This document shows, in pieces, positions 10,001 to 17,464 of a stretch of 64,000 bases of DNA. The position numbers and the translations under genes were made by a program. This stretch comes from Candidatus Acidiferrales bacterium (lineage in GTDB: Bacteria > Bacteroidota > Ignavibacteria > Kryptoniales > JAKASW01): assembly GCA_035515795.1 (NCBI GenBank), contig DATJAY010000027.1, positions 84,585-148,584 of the forward strand, read 5' to 3'. A model generated the notes under the pieces. That model was not told where the DNA came from, made no database searches, and saw only the letters and a list, made by a program, of their open reading frames with translations. Position 1 is the first letter of the stretch. The number at the start of each line of letters is the position of its first letter.

Positions 10001-12323
10001 AGGAATGGACCCGACTCATCCGAAGTTCAACTTCGTCAGGGAAGTGGACTACGTCTCCGGCGCTTCCCTTATGGTGAGAAGAGACTTATGGAATAAGATA
10101 GGCGGCCTGGACAAATTATTTTATCCTGCATACTTCGAAGATTCAGATTTATGTTTTGAAATTCGAAAGCGAGGCTACAAAGTATATTATGAACCTCATA
10201 GCGTGGCTATTCATTATGAGGGCACCACGGCCGGAACCGATCTCAATGCAGGCGTGAAACAATTTCAACTTATCAACAAGCCAAAGTTTATCGAGAAGTG
10301 GAAGAGCGAACTAAGAGAACAATTTCCGTATGAGATACGGAACGTGGAAAATGCTTCTTCGAGAGGAATCGAAAAAAGAATTCTCGTTATCGATCCGTAT
10401 CTACCGCTGTTCGATAGAGCCGCAGGGTCGCTGCATCTGTTCAATATTCTGAAAATTCTCAGGAAGATGAACTATCATATCACCTTCATTTCCGCAAATG
10501 GCGATTTGAAGGCTCGTTATCTGCCAATTCTTGAGGAAATGGGAATTGAAACCTTTGCCGGCGATCCCGACCTGACGGGGAACACCCGCGATAGAAAAAT
10601 AGACTACCAGAAACTTTTTCAAGAAAGACAATTCGATTTCGCATTGATCGACTTCTGGTACCTCGCCGAGTATTACCTCCCTATGATAAAAAAGTTCTCG
10701 CCGCTCACGACCGTGATAATCGACACCGAAGATGTACATTTTGTTCGCGAGATGCGGGAGGCTGAGTTAAAGAACGACATTGAGCTTAAGAAAACCGCCG
10801 TTGAAAATAAAAAGCGTGAGTTGGCGGTTTACAGCAAAACTGATAAGCTGTGGGTGGTGACGGAAGAAGACAAACGAGCTCTCGCGCAGGAATTGAGCAA
10901 CAAGCCGATCGAAATCCGTCCCGTGATACATGAAATGCGGGAGGTGCAGAAGGGTTTCGAGAATAGAAGCGGAATTCTTTTTGTCGGCAACTTCAACCAT
11001 ACCCCTAATGCTGACGCCGTTGAATTTTTCTTGAAGGAAATCTTCCCGCTAGTGCTGAATTCCCTCCCGGATGTCCAATTGTACGTCGTTGGGAATAATT
11101 CCCGCAAAATATTTCGTTCATTGAACTCAAACAACGTTACGATTGTGGACTATGTGGAAGATCTTTCGGAATATTATGAAAAATGCAGAATATCGATCGC
11201 ACCATTGAGATATGGAGCTGGCCTTAAAGGCAAAATCATAGAGTCGCTTTCATACGGAGTTCCCGTGGTCACCACTTCGATCGGTGCAGAGGGTACAGAA
11301 CTGCAGGGTGGCCGGGAAATCATCATTGCCGACGATCCAACCGAAATGGCCGGGAAAATAGTGAGGGTGCTTTCGGATGGAGAATTCTGGGAAATGCTGT
11401 CGAAAAATGGATTGAAGAGAATGCAAGAAAGATGGTCCTTCACGGCAGGAGAAAGGAGGCTGAGAGAAATATTATCGCCTCCTCCAAAACATGAAAAGAG
11501 CCAGACGGACAAATCGACGTCGATAATAATTCTCACCTACAATCAGCTGAAGTACACAAAGATCACTTTGGATAGCATAAGAAAGCACACGAAGGTCCCT
11601 TATGAAATAATCGTCGTCGATAACGCGTCATCAGATGGGACGGTCGAGTACTTGAAAACTCAAAGAGATTTACAAATTATTCTTAATGAAGAAAATCTTG
11701 GTTTTCCTGCTGGCTGCAATCAGGGAATCGAGAGAGCAAACGGCGATTACATTGTCCTCTTGAACAATGATGTAGTCGTGCCGAATAATTGGCTGGAGGG
11801 TCTTGTCGAGTGCGCGGAGAGCGACCCGAAGACCGGCGTCGTCGGTCCGATGAGCAATTGGATCAGCGGTTATCAGCTTGAGAAAAACTTCACTTACAAG
11901 AGGGTCAGCCAGCTGGATGAATTCGCTGCCGATTACCGACGGCGAAATCGAAAGCGATGGATCGAGGTTCCAAGGATCGCCGGGTTTTGTATGCTTATCA
12001 AAAAGGACGTGATCGACAAAATCGGCGGACTCGATACTGCCTATGGTATGGGTAACTGCGAGGACGACGATTTTTGCGTCCGTTCAAACTTGGCAGGGTT
12101 TAGGAATTTCATTGCGGGAGATGTTTTCGTCCATCACTTCGGCAGCAAGAGTTTTATGAATGACGGATTTGAAAAGTTTCAAGAGGTTCTTGAAGAAAAG
12201 AAGGCCGTCTTCCAGGATAAGTGGGGAATTACACCATCTGAGCGTTGGATGGAAAAAAAAGAAATCCAAAAACGCTCAAGTGTATATGTACCTTTGAGGA
12301 TGAAGGAAACGACTTTGGTTTGA
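7053..12323 (+). CDS. Multidomain methyltransferase-GT4-TPR-GT2-GT4-GT2 glycan assembly protein (1756 aa)
   Basis: Residues 1-220 are a class I SAM methyltransferase (LDVGCNVGTMSIEMAKR, then DRILLADVLEHV). Residues about 235-655 are a GT4 enzyme with a cysteine cluster (MMCSRDD, SSCQGPGDGSPCASC) and a DNGPQTVMETLGAGIP acceptor loop. Residues about 665-805 are TPRs. Residues about 840-1083 are GT2 (VSVIVLAYNKLEFTGR, VDNASTDGT, LLLNNDT). Residues 1110-1470 are a second GT4 (LFVGNFNHTPNADAVEFF, GAGLKGKIIESLSYG). Residues 1489-1740 are a second GT2 (SIIILTYNQLKYTK, VDNASSDGT, LLNNDVVVP, CEDDDFCVRS). No signal peptide is visible. ATG 7053 overlaps the end of glf by 8 bp. Four glycosyltransferase modules plus a methyltransferase in one chain suggest stepwise assembly, and possibly methyl capping, of one oligosaccharide. 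The sugar order is unknown. Confidence 0.87.
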   Translation: MDNSILSRDIPDLHSYIRWNSISKYIDDSILTLDVGCNVGTMSIEMAKRCSGKVVGIDVDPKVIAKAQQRAASFGLSNCEFMPASATELPFANATFDRILLADVLEHVIDDLGIIKECFRVMKPGGKLIINAPRPNYSTLFNKAWIRSIGHVRDGYELDDIKGLTSGLFDVVEFDFNSRAKEEFDAFYNKGFQKITDERVQKTIELESDLSREPYGLSVMLIRKNDAAPVTRKIRVLHVAWGHPPNMAAGPIYYLHHLSLRQKANGLDVACFVAGQAPQKSGQPPYIDDDIIDGLKYFKVENRPAHYFDWSNPRRETENKEIENLFQNVLQKWQPDIVHFHNLVGLSMSLPIIAKKFDAATVLSAHNYWMMCSRDDLFATNESSCQGPGDGSPCASCIGNPDAVDDLMYRTSKSKEILNNHVDLVLAVSERVRELFIEFGMPANKIVTQHIGSIAAEVNWNNLGKNNKHRSKPNTPVRLAYFGTLSLRKGVHLILEAAKHLKEYEGQFIIEIYGGGINESYRARLENILRSEPFLNRVIIFKGGYTQQNLPALMCDIDAVIIPPLWEDNGPQTVMETLGAGIPIIGARMGGIPDFVTDGENGLLFRGGDPLDLAAAIKKILGDPAVLAKFRNGIHAPLPMEQHVYDLHEKYLELLKGKAPRVIDSEEHRELYNAARTMIESGNAPKAFEILRKLLQTSPEHAAGHNDIGVLYFQRGEIQPAKRHLQRSISVAPNYIIAQKNLAEVYAAEGNFQTALALLQKIFSENSQDTEPLISIANICLRIGKKEEAVFFYNKVLGMSSKPEIKKEILQILGALDANADRSKAGEMKHRPNAETPAASVSVIVLAYNKLEFTGRCIQSILSRVHYGNYEIIVVDNASTDGTREFMLNLSRKVGNLKYVRNETNVGFVGGCNVGVEHASGEYVLLLNNDTVVTEGWLESLIEFAIKTPDCGAVGSKLIYPDGRLQEAGGIIFSDGNGWNYGKGMDPTHPKFNFVREVDYVSGASLMVRRDLWNKIGGLDKLFYPAYFEDSDLCFEIRKRGYKVYYEPHSVAIHYEGTTAGTDLNAGVKQFQLINKPKFIEKWKSELREQFPYEIRNVENASSRGIEKRILVIDPYLPLFDRAAGSLHLFNILKILRKMNYHITFISANGDLKARYLPILEEMGIETFAGDPDLTGNTRDRKIDYQKLFQERQFDFALIDFWYLAEYYLPMIKKFSPLTTVIIDTEDVHFVREMREAELKNDIELKKTAVENKKRELAVYSKTDKLWVVTEEDKRALAQELSNKPIEIRPVIHEMREVQKGFENRSGILFVGNFNHTPNADAVEFFLKEIFPLVLNSLPDVQLYVVGNNSRKIFRSLNSNNVTIVDYVEDLSEYYEKCRISIAPLRYGAGLKGKIIESLSYGVPVVTTSIGAEGTELQGGREIIIADDPTEMAGKIVRVLSDGEFWEMLSKNGLKRMQERWSFTAGERRLREILSPPPKHEKSQTDKSTSIIILTYNQLKYTKITLDSIRKHTKVPYEIIVVDNASSDGTVEYLKTQRDLQIILNEENLGFPAGCNQGIERANGDYIVLLNNDVVVPNNWLEGLVECAESDPKTGVVGPMSNWISGYQLEKNFTYKRVSQLDEFAADYRRRNRKRWIEVPRIAGFCMLIKKDVIDKIGGLDTAYGMGNCEDDDFCVRSNLAGFRNFIAGDVFVHHFGSKSFMNDGFEKFQEVLEEKKAVFQDKWGITPSERWMEKKEIQKRSSVYVPLRMKETTLV

Positions 12324-12391
12324 TCGATACTCAAATCGCTCATTGTCTATCTGCGAGTCATTCTTTAAATTGTGTTTAAAAAGGTACAATA

Positions 12392-13532
12392 ATGTTTGAA
12401 CCGCAGAAGCAAAAATCCTCCGATCTAAAGACAAGAATCGAAAATCTACGGAGGTATCTTTGACGTTGACGGCAAACGCGAAGAGATAGAAAAACTCCAC
12501 CAAAAAACTCAAGGACCGAATTTCTGGGATGACAATAGGGCAGCCCAGCAGGTCATGGCACAGTTGAACGACACGAAGGCGTGGGTGGACGAATGGGAGA
12601 AGGCAGCAAGGTATACGGAGGATGCTTCGGCTTTCATTGAGCTTGCTGAAGAGTCCGGCGATGAAAGCCACATGAAGGATGTGGATGACGAACTCATTCG
12701 GGCTGAAAAACACGTCTCGAGCTTGGAATTCAGAAAAATGCTCGGCAGCGAGGACGACGACAAGAATGCGATCTTGACAATTCATTCGGGAGCTGGCGGG
12801 ACTGAAGCGCAAGACTGGTCACAGATGCTGATGAGGATGTACATTCGCTGGGGCGAACGGAGCGGTTTCAAGATGGATATCGCAGACATTCTCGAGGGGG
12901 AGGGTGCCGGAATTAAGAGTGCTACTATAGAAGTTATCGGGAAATATGCGTACGGTTATCTCAAAGCCGAAAACGGCGTTCACAGGCTCGTTAGAATTTC
13001 TCCGTTCGACTCGAACGCCCGGCGCCACACGAGTTTTGCTTCTGTCTTCATTTATCCTGAAATAGAAGCCGATGTCGAAATCGAACTCGATCCTAAAGAC
13101 ATAAAGTTTGAAACATATCGTTCGGGCGGTCATGGCGGCCAGAATGTGAACAAGGTCGAAACGGCAGTGAGATTGATTCATATCCCTTCTGGAATCATCG
13201 TCGCGTGCCAACAGGAGAGGTCACAGTTTCAAAACAGGGAACGCGCCATGAAGATGCTTCGCTCGCGGCTGTACCAGGTTCGAAAAGAGGAAGAGGAAGC
13301 TAAGAGAAACGCAATTGAAGGAACGAAGAAAAAAATTGAATGGGGAAGCCAGATCAGGTCTTATGTTTTTCATCCTTATAATATGGTTAAGGATCACCGC
13401 ACCGGCGTCGAGACGAGCGACGTCTACGGTGTCATGGACGGCGACCTCGACGAATTTATTCGGGGCTATTTGATTGAGTTTGGGCTTGTTCCAACAGGAG
13501 GCAATCGGACGGGTGGTGAGGGCGAAAAATAA
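12392..13532 (+). CDS. prfB: Peptide chain release factor 2, expressed by programmed +1 frameshift
   Basis: RF2 reads UGA and UAA stop codons and triggers peptide release. The gene starts at ATG 12392; after 23 codons the frame meets an in-frame TGA at 12461-12463. A +1 slip on CTT T continues at 12462 into the long frame, giving about 379 aa, close to the usual 365. An ORF caller would give a false start at 12555 and lose the N-terminus. The long frame carries the RF2-specific SPF tripeptide (RISPFDSN, nt about 12990) and the catalytic GGQ motif ([11 protein letters not shown], near residue 249). An AAGG site precedes the ATG. The next gene starts 3 bp after the stop, so prfB leads an operon with the Lol-type transporter genes. 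Confidence 0.95.
12450..12464 (+). promoter_or_regulatory. prfB +1 recoding site
   Basis: The site has an internal Shine-Dalgarno-like GGAGG (12450-12454), then TAT, the slippery codon CTT and the stop TGA followed by C (12461-12464). This matches the classical RF2 autoregulatory signal (AGGGGG TAT CTT TGA C in E. coli) in arrangement and spacing. When RF2 is scarce, the ribosome pauses on UGA and slips forward one base, so more RF2 is made. The motif is read directly; the regulation follows from established work on prfB. Confidence 0.93.
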
Positions 13533-13535
13533 GGA

Positions 13536-14768
13536 ATGAAATATAGTTACTTCGTTGCGAGGCGCTTGATGCGTTCACGCTCGCACAACCGCTTCGTCTC
13601 CTTTCTCACTTTTTTCGCGACTGCGGGGCTCGCAATAGGAATCATGGCCCTCATCATTGCAGTCTCCATCCTAAACGGGTTCGAGAAAAAGATTTCCGAC
13701 AATGTCTCAAATTTTACATCGAATATCGAGATCCAGGGATTTGAACGTGTTCCGCTCCCGAACTATGTCGAGGTGCTTCACAAAATAGCTTCTCAGCACA
13801 ACGTGAAATCAGTATCTCCATTCGTTGAGCACGAAGCCATGATACGAGCCAAGAGGCTGGGCAAACAGTCTGCGACCGAAGGAATTCTTCTGAAGGGAAT
13901 TTTGCCCGAGTACGACAACAGCAGCTTGAGAAACGAAATCAAGTCCGGCAAGTACGGGTTTACCCGAACCGGAACGATGGATCCGCTGCTTCTCGGCTCG
14001 AAATTGGCTCGGCGGTTAGACATTTCTGCAGGGGATACCGTTTTTGTTTTTGGCGTCGAGGGAATTCCATCGCCGCTTAACCCACCGAGAGTAGCTTCTT
14101 TTGTCGTGGTCGGCATTTATGAAACAGGCATGTCTGAATATGATGATGTGTACAGCTACACCAACATTAGCGCAGCCTCCTATCTTTTCAATATTCCACC
14201 CTCGAATGTTTCGGGCTTTGACGTCATGGTACATGACTTGAATCAAGTAGGAATCACGGCAGACACACTTCAAGAAATTCTAGGCTACCCCTATTATCCG
14301 AGAACAATGTACCAGATGTACCGAAATCTATTTGCGTGGATCGAGCTTCAAAAAGAACCGATACCTATTATTATTGCACTTATAATTTTAGTGGCGACAC
14401 TCAACGTCATAGGAACCATCCTTATGATCGTCCTGGAGAAAATAAACGAAGTCGGTGTGTTGAAAACCATCGGTGCAAATCGCCGGTCGATCTCGAGAAT
14501 CTTCCTCATGCAGGGGGCCTTTATCGGCGCCGTCGGAACCATAGCGGGCGCTGGAATTGCCTATGTACTGTTAGAAATACAGAAAAGATACAGTCTCATT
14601 CATATCCCTGGCGATATTTATTTCATGAATACTGTGCCGGTATCCACCAGGGTATCGGACTTCTTAATTATAGGAAGTGTCGGTTTTGTTCTATCCTTGC
14701 TTGCTTCATATTTGCCCGCCCGTGCGGCTTCCTCGTTCGATCCGCTGGAGTCTATCAGATTTCATTGA
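13536..14768 (+). CDS. LolC/LolE-type ABC transporter permease (first of two)
   Basis: This inner-membrane permease of the lipoprotein-releasing type (MacB_PCD plus FtsX domains) has 410 aa, the family's usual length. A first membrane segment lies at about residues 22-47, followed by a periplasmic domain of about 200 residues. Three C-terminal membrane segments follow, at about 275-300, 320-350 and 375-400. The ILNGFEKKI stretch after the first span is typical of LolC/LolE. It starts 3 bp after prfB and is followed by a second permease and a LolD-type ATPase. With those it probably extracts outer-membrane lipoproteins from the inner membrane. Which of the two permeases corresponds to LolC or LolE cannot be decided from the sequence. 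Confidence 0.88.
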   Translation: MKYSYFVARRLMRSRSHNRFVSFLTFFATAGLAIGIMALIIAVSILNGFEKKISDNVSNFTSNIEIQGFERVPLPNYVEVLHKIASQHNVKSVSPFVEHEAMIRAKRLGKQSATEGILLKGILPEYDNSSLRNEIKSGKYGFTRTGTMDPLLLGSKLARRLDISAGDTVFVFGVEGIPSPLNPPRVASFVVVGIYETGMSEYDDVYSYTNISAASYLFNIPPSNVSGFDVMVHDLNQVGITADTLQEILGYPYYPRTMYQMYRNLFAWIELQKEPIPIIIALIILVATLNVIGTILMIVLEKINEVGVLKTIGANRRSISRIFLMQGAFIGAVGTIAGAGIAYVLLEIQKRYSLIHIPGDIYFMNTVPVSTRVSDFLIIGSVGFVLSLLASYLPARAASSFDPLESIRFH

Positions 14769-14787
14769 CTTTTCGTATAAAGGGAAA

Positions 14788-16029
14788 ATGATGTCATATT
14801 CGACGTTTATCGCTTTCCGATACCTGAAATCAAAACGTAAAATCGCTTCCGTTTCAATAATTTCTTTTATCTCACTAGTCGGAGTCATCGTTGGAACTGC
14901 CGCGCTCGTCGTCGTCATTTCAGTCTTCAACGGTTTTCAAGGACTGGTCACGAACATTCTCGTAAACTTCGATCCGCACATCAGGATCACCGCACAGGCC
15001 GGGGAATATATATCTGAGCCTGAAAAAGTATTGGCGCAAGTCGAATCGATTCACGAGGTAAAATCCGCGACTATGTTCCTAAGCGGCAAAGCCATGGCCG
15101 TCTCGGGCGGAATCAACAGAGCCGTAAACATCACGGGAATCGTTCCGCCGTCAAACGCAGAGATATCAAGTCTTTCCAGTTCTGTTGTCCTCGGACAGTT
15201 CCTAGATCCTAACCGCAACAATCAAATTCTGATCGGCATCTCATTGGCTGACGCGCTCGATTCAGTTGTAGGAGACACTATCGCGATCATCAGCCCGGCT
15301 GGGATTGAACGAAGTCTCACACAGTTTTACCAGCCGAAGGTTGCGAAATTTGTCGTATCAGGAATTTACCAGTCCAAGAATAAAGACTACGACGGGTATT
15401 ATGCGTTCATCAATCTTCCTGCTGCTCAAGACCTCTTTACCGCGCCGGGAGAAAGACTATCTACTTCGATGGTTAATGGGATTGATATCAGGTTGTGGAA
15501 TATTGAAAATTCAAATGAAATAAAAAAGAGACTGGAACAAATGCTTTCGGATGTGCGAATTGATACATGGTATGATCTTCACAAAGACTTGTATCAAATG
15601 ATGACCATGGAACGTATCGTGGCTTATATTGTTTTATCGTTAATCATAATCGTGGCCGCGTTCAACATACTTGGTTCTTTAACGATGACCGTAATTGAGA
15701 AGCGGCGTGAGATTGGTGCGCTTAAATCAATGGGTGCAACGCAACGGGGAATAATGGGAATTTACCTGATCGAAGGTACTTGCATCGGGTTGTTTGGAAG
15801 CGCGATAGGACTTTTTCTTGGATTCCTTGTTGACGAAGCGCAGATTAGATATCATCTTTTCAAGCTCGATACTTCGGTTTACATCATCCCTGCGTTGCCG
15901 GTTTCAATGCACACCGCTGATTTCATAATAGTTGGTCTCATAGCGATCGTTATTTCATCGGTTGCGGCACTTTATCCCGCGAAGCGAGCCGCGAAGATAA
16001 ATCCTGCCGAAGCAGTGAGATGGGAGTAA
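14788..16029 (+). CDS. LolC/LolE-type ABC transporter permease (second of two)
   Basis: This 413-aa paralogue of the preceding permease has the same topology: one N-terminal span, a large periplasmic domain and three C-terminal spans, ending in PAKRAAKINPAEAVRWE, a typical FtsX-family tail. The frame is open from 14677, but ATG 14788 is preferred. It follows an AAAGGGA ribosome site, lies 19 bp after the first permease's stop, and gives the usual N-terminus (SYSTFIAFRYLKSKRK). VFNGFQGLV after the first span matches the LolC/E signature. It probably forms a heterodimer with the upstream permease, as E. coli LolC and LolE do. The ATPase gene starts 6 bp downstream. Confidence 0.88.
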   Translation: MMSYSTFIAFRYLKSKRKIASVSIISFISLVGVIVGTAALVVVISVFNGFQGLVTNILVNFDPHIRITAQAGEYISEPEKVLAQVESIHEVKSATMFLSGKAMAVSGGINRAVNITGIVPPSNAEISSLSSSVVLGQFLDPNRNNQILIGISLADALDSVVGDTIAIISPAGIERSLTQFYQPKVAKFVVSGIYQSKNKDYDGYYAFINLPAAQDLFTAPGERLSTSMVNGIDIRLWNIENSNEIKKRLEQMLSDVRIDTWYDLHKDLYQMMTMERIVAYIVLSLIIIVAAFNILGSLTMTVIEKRREIGALKSMGATQRGIMGIYLIEGTCIGLFGSAIGLFLGFLVDEAQIRYHLFKLDTSVYIIPALPVSMHTADFIIVGLIAIVISSVAALYPAKRAAKINPAEAVRWE

Positions 16030-16035
16030 AACCTG

Positions 16036-16716
16036 TTGAAAAAAATCATTGAAGCATCCCGTATTTACAAAAATTATTCCATTGGTAATAATGAACTGCA
16101 CGTGCTTAAAGGAATCGATATCGGCATCACTGCTGGCGAAATCGTCGCCGTTATTGGCGCTTCCGGAGCAGGAAAGAGCACGCTCCTCCACATCCTCGGA
16201 ACGCTCGATAAACCAACGAGTGGTTCCGTCCTATATGATGGTACAGACGTCTTCATGCTTCCTGATAATAAATTGGCTGAGTTCAGAAATCTGCAGGTCG
16301 GATTCGTCTTCCAGTTTCATCACCTGCTTCCCGAATTTTCAGCCCTGGAAAACGTTGCGATGCCCGCATTGATTGCAGGGAAAAGAATGCCGCAGGTCAA
16401 ATCAGCGGCAGCGAAACTCCTGGCAGAGGTTGGTCTGGCCGACCGCGCCGACCACCGCCCATCCGAATTAAGCGGAGGCGAACAACAGAGGGTTGCAGTC
16501 GCGCGGGCGCTGATAAACAATCCTAAAGTTGTCCTTGCGGACGAGCCTTCCGGAAATCTAGATTCTGTGACCGCAAAGTCGCTGCACGAATTGATTCTCG
16601 ATCTTGCCAAAAACCGTCAAACGACTTTTGCTATCGCAACGCACAATAACCATCTGGCAGGATTAGCTTATAGAATTTTGAAGATTCAAGATGGAGTTGT
16701 TTCTGACTCAATGTAA
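16036..16716 (+). CDS. lolD: LolD-type ABC transporter ATPase
   Basis: This 226-aa nucleotide-binding subunit powers the two preceding permeases. Walker A (GASGAGKST) lies at about residue 42, the LSGGEQQR signature near 146, Walker B with VVLADEPSGNLD near 165, and the H-loop ATHN near 201. The family (LolD/MacB/FtsE group) couples ATP hydrolysis to lipoprotein release from the inner membrane. The start is TTG 16036, preceded by GGGAG at the end of the previous gene; no ATG fits upstream of the conserved N-terminus. Position and motif set make LolD more likely than a MacB fusion, since no permease domain is attached. Confidence 0.9.
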   Translation: MKKIIEASRIYKNYSIGNNELHVLKGIDIGITAGEIVAVIGASGAGKSTLLHILGTLDKPTSGSVLYDGTDVFMLPDNKLAEFRNLQVGFVFQFHHLLPEFSALENVAMPALIAGKRMPQVKSAAAKLLAEVGLADRADHRPSELSGGEQQRVAVARALINNPKVVLADEPSGNLDSVTAKSLHELILDLAKNRQTTFAIATHNNHLAGLAYRILKIQDGVVSDSM

Positions 16717-16789
16717 ACTAGCTGTTTTCAGAAACGTAGCATGACTCCCAATTTGTAACTTCACAATCCTATACTTAAATTCTATCAAT

Positions 16790-16863
<74 letters not shown>

Positions 16864-17046
16864 CTTTTCAAGGTCATGTTGTAAACATAAATAGGTTTGT
16901 TGCTTTTTTTTCGGTGGAGCGTCTGTCAGGAGGGATGGTGCAAATTCTAGAGCAAATGTCAGGTTTGTGAACTTGATCACTTGATAGCTTCGAAGCTCCG
17001 ATGAACCTTTTGCTTTTAAGCTTAATACATTCTTAATTAGGTAGGT

Positions 17047-17325
17047 ATGAGCGTCAAAAAGATGAGAAAATGTCCTGACTGTTTATCGGTCGTAAAACTA
17101 CATAAGGATTATCCGTCTTCATTTTGGGAATCACTTCTGAAATCTCTCCGGATCATAAAGGTAAATCGTTGTCCCAACTGCAACGCCGCAATTTTTGTAG
17201 TACTTGGTCTGTATGCAACATCGCGGAAGAGACTCAGGATAATTCGTGAACGCGCCTTCTGGCTTCTGTTCGTTGCGATGATACTAGCAGTCGGGTACAT
17301 AGCCTTCGTGGCTATGATGGGCTAA
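17047..17325 (+). CDS. Small zinc-ribbon membrane protein, function unknown
   Basis: This is a 92-aa protein with two CxxC pairs, CPDC at residues 9-12 and CPNC at 42-45, spaced as in a zinc ribbon. A single hydrophobic segment (about 71-90) sits at the C-terminus, which suggests a tail-anchored protein with the zinc domain in the cytoplasm. A TAGGTAGG sequence just before ATG 17047 can serve as ribosome site. I do not recognise a named family. Neighbours (tRNA-Arg, patatin gene) give no functional hint. About 140 bp downstream is A/T-rich with no clear terminator. Confidence 0.6.
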   Translation: MSVKKMRKCPDCLSVVKLHKDYPSSFWESLLKSLRIIKVNRCPNCNAAIFVVLGLYATSRKRLRIIRERAFWLLFVAMILAVGYIAFVAMMG

Positions 17326-17464
17326 AAGATAAGAGACCGGGCCAACCTCTCGAGTTCTTCCACGAGATCAAACGAGCCGTATTTATCCGCCTTTTCTCGC
17401 CGCCTCTACTTTTGTATATTTTCACAGCAACTTTATCTTATTATCAATTGTCCGTATTGGTGTA

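Noticed and set aside
12555..12557. ATG 12555 as the prfB start
   Set aside because: It would remove the N-terminal domain; the upstream ATG with the recoding site gives the full-length factor.
14677..14787. N-terminal extension of the second Lol-type permease
   Set aside because: These codons lie inside the first permease gene; ATG 14788 has a good ribosome site and gives the usual start.
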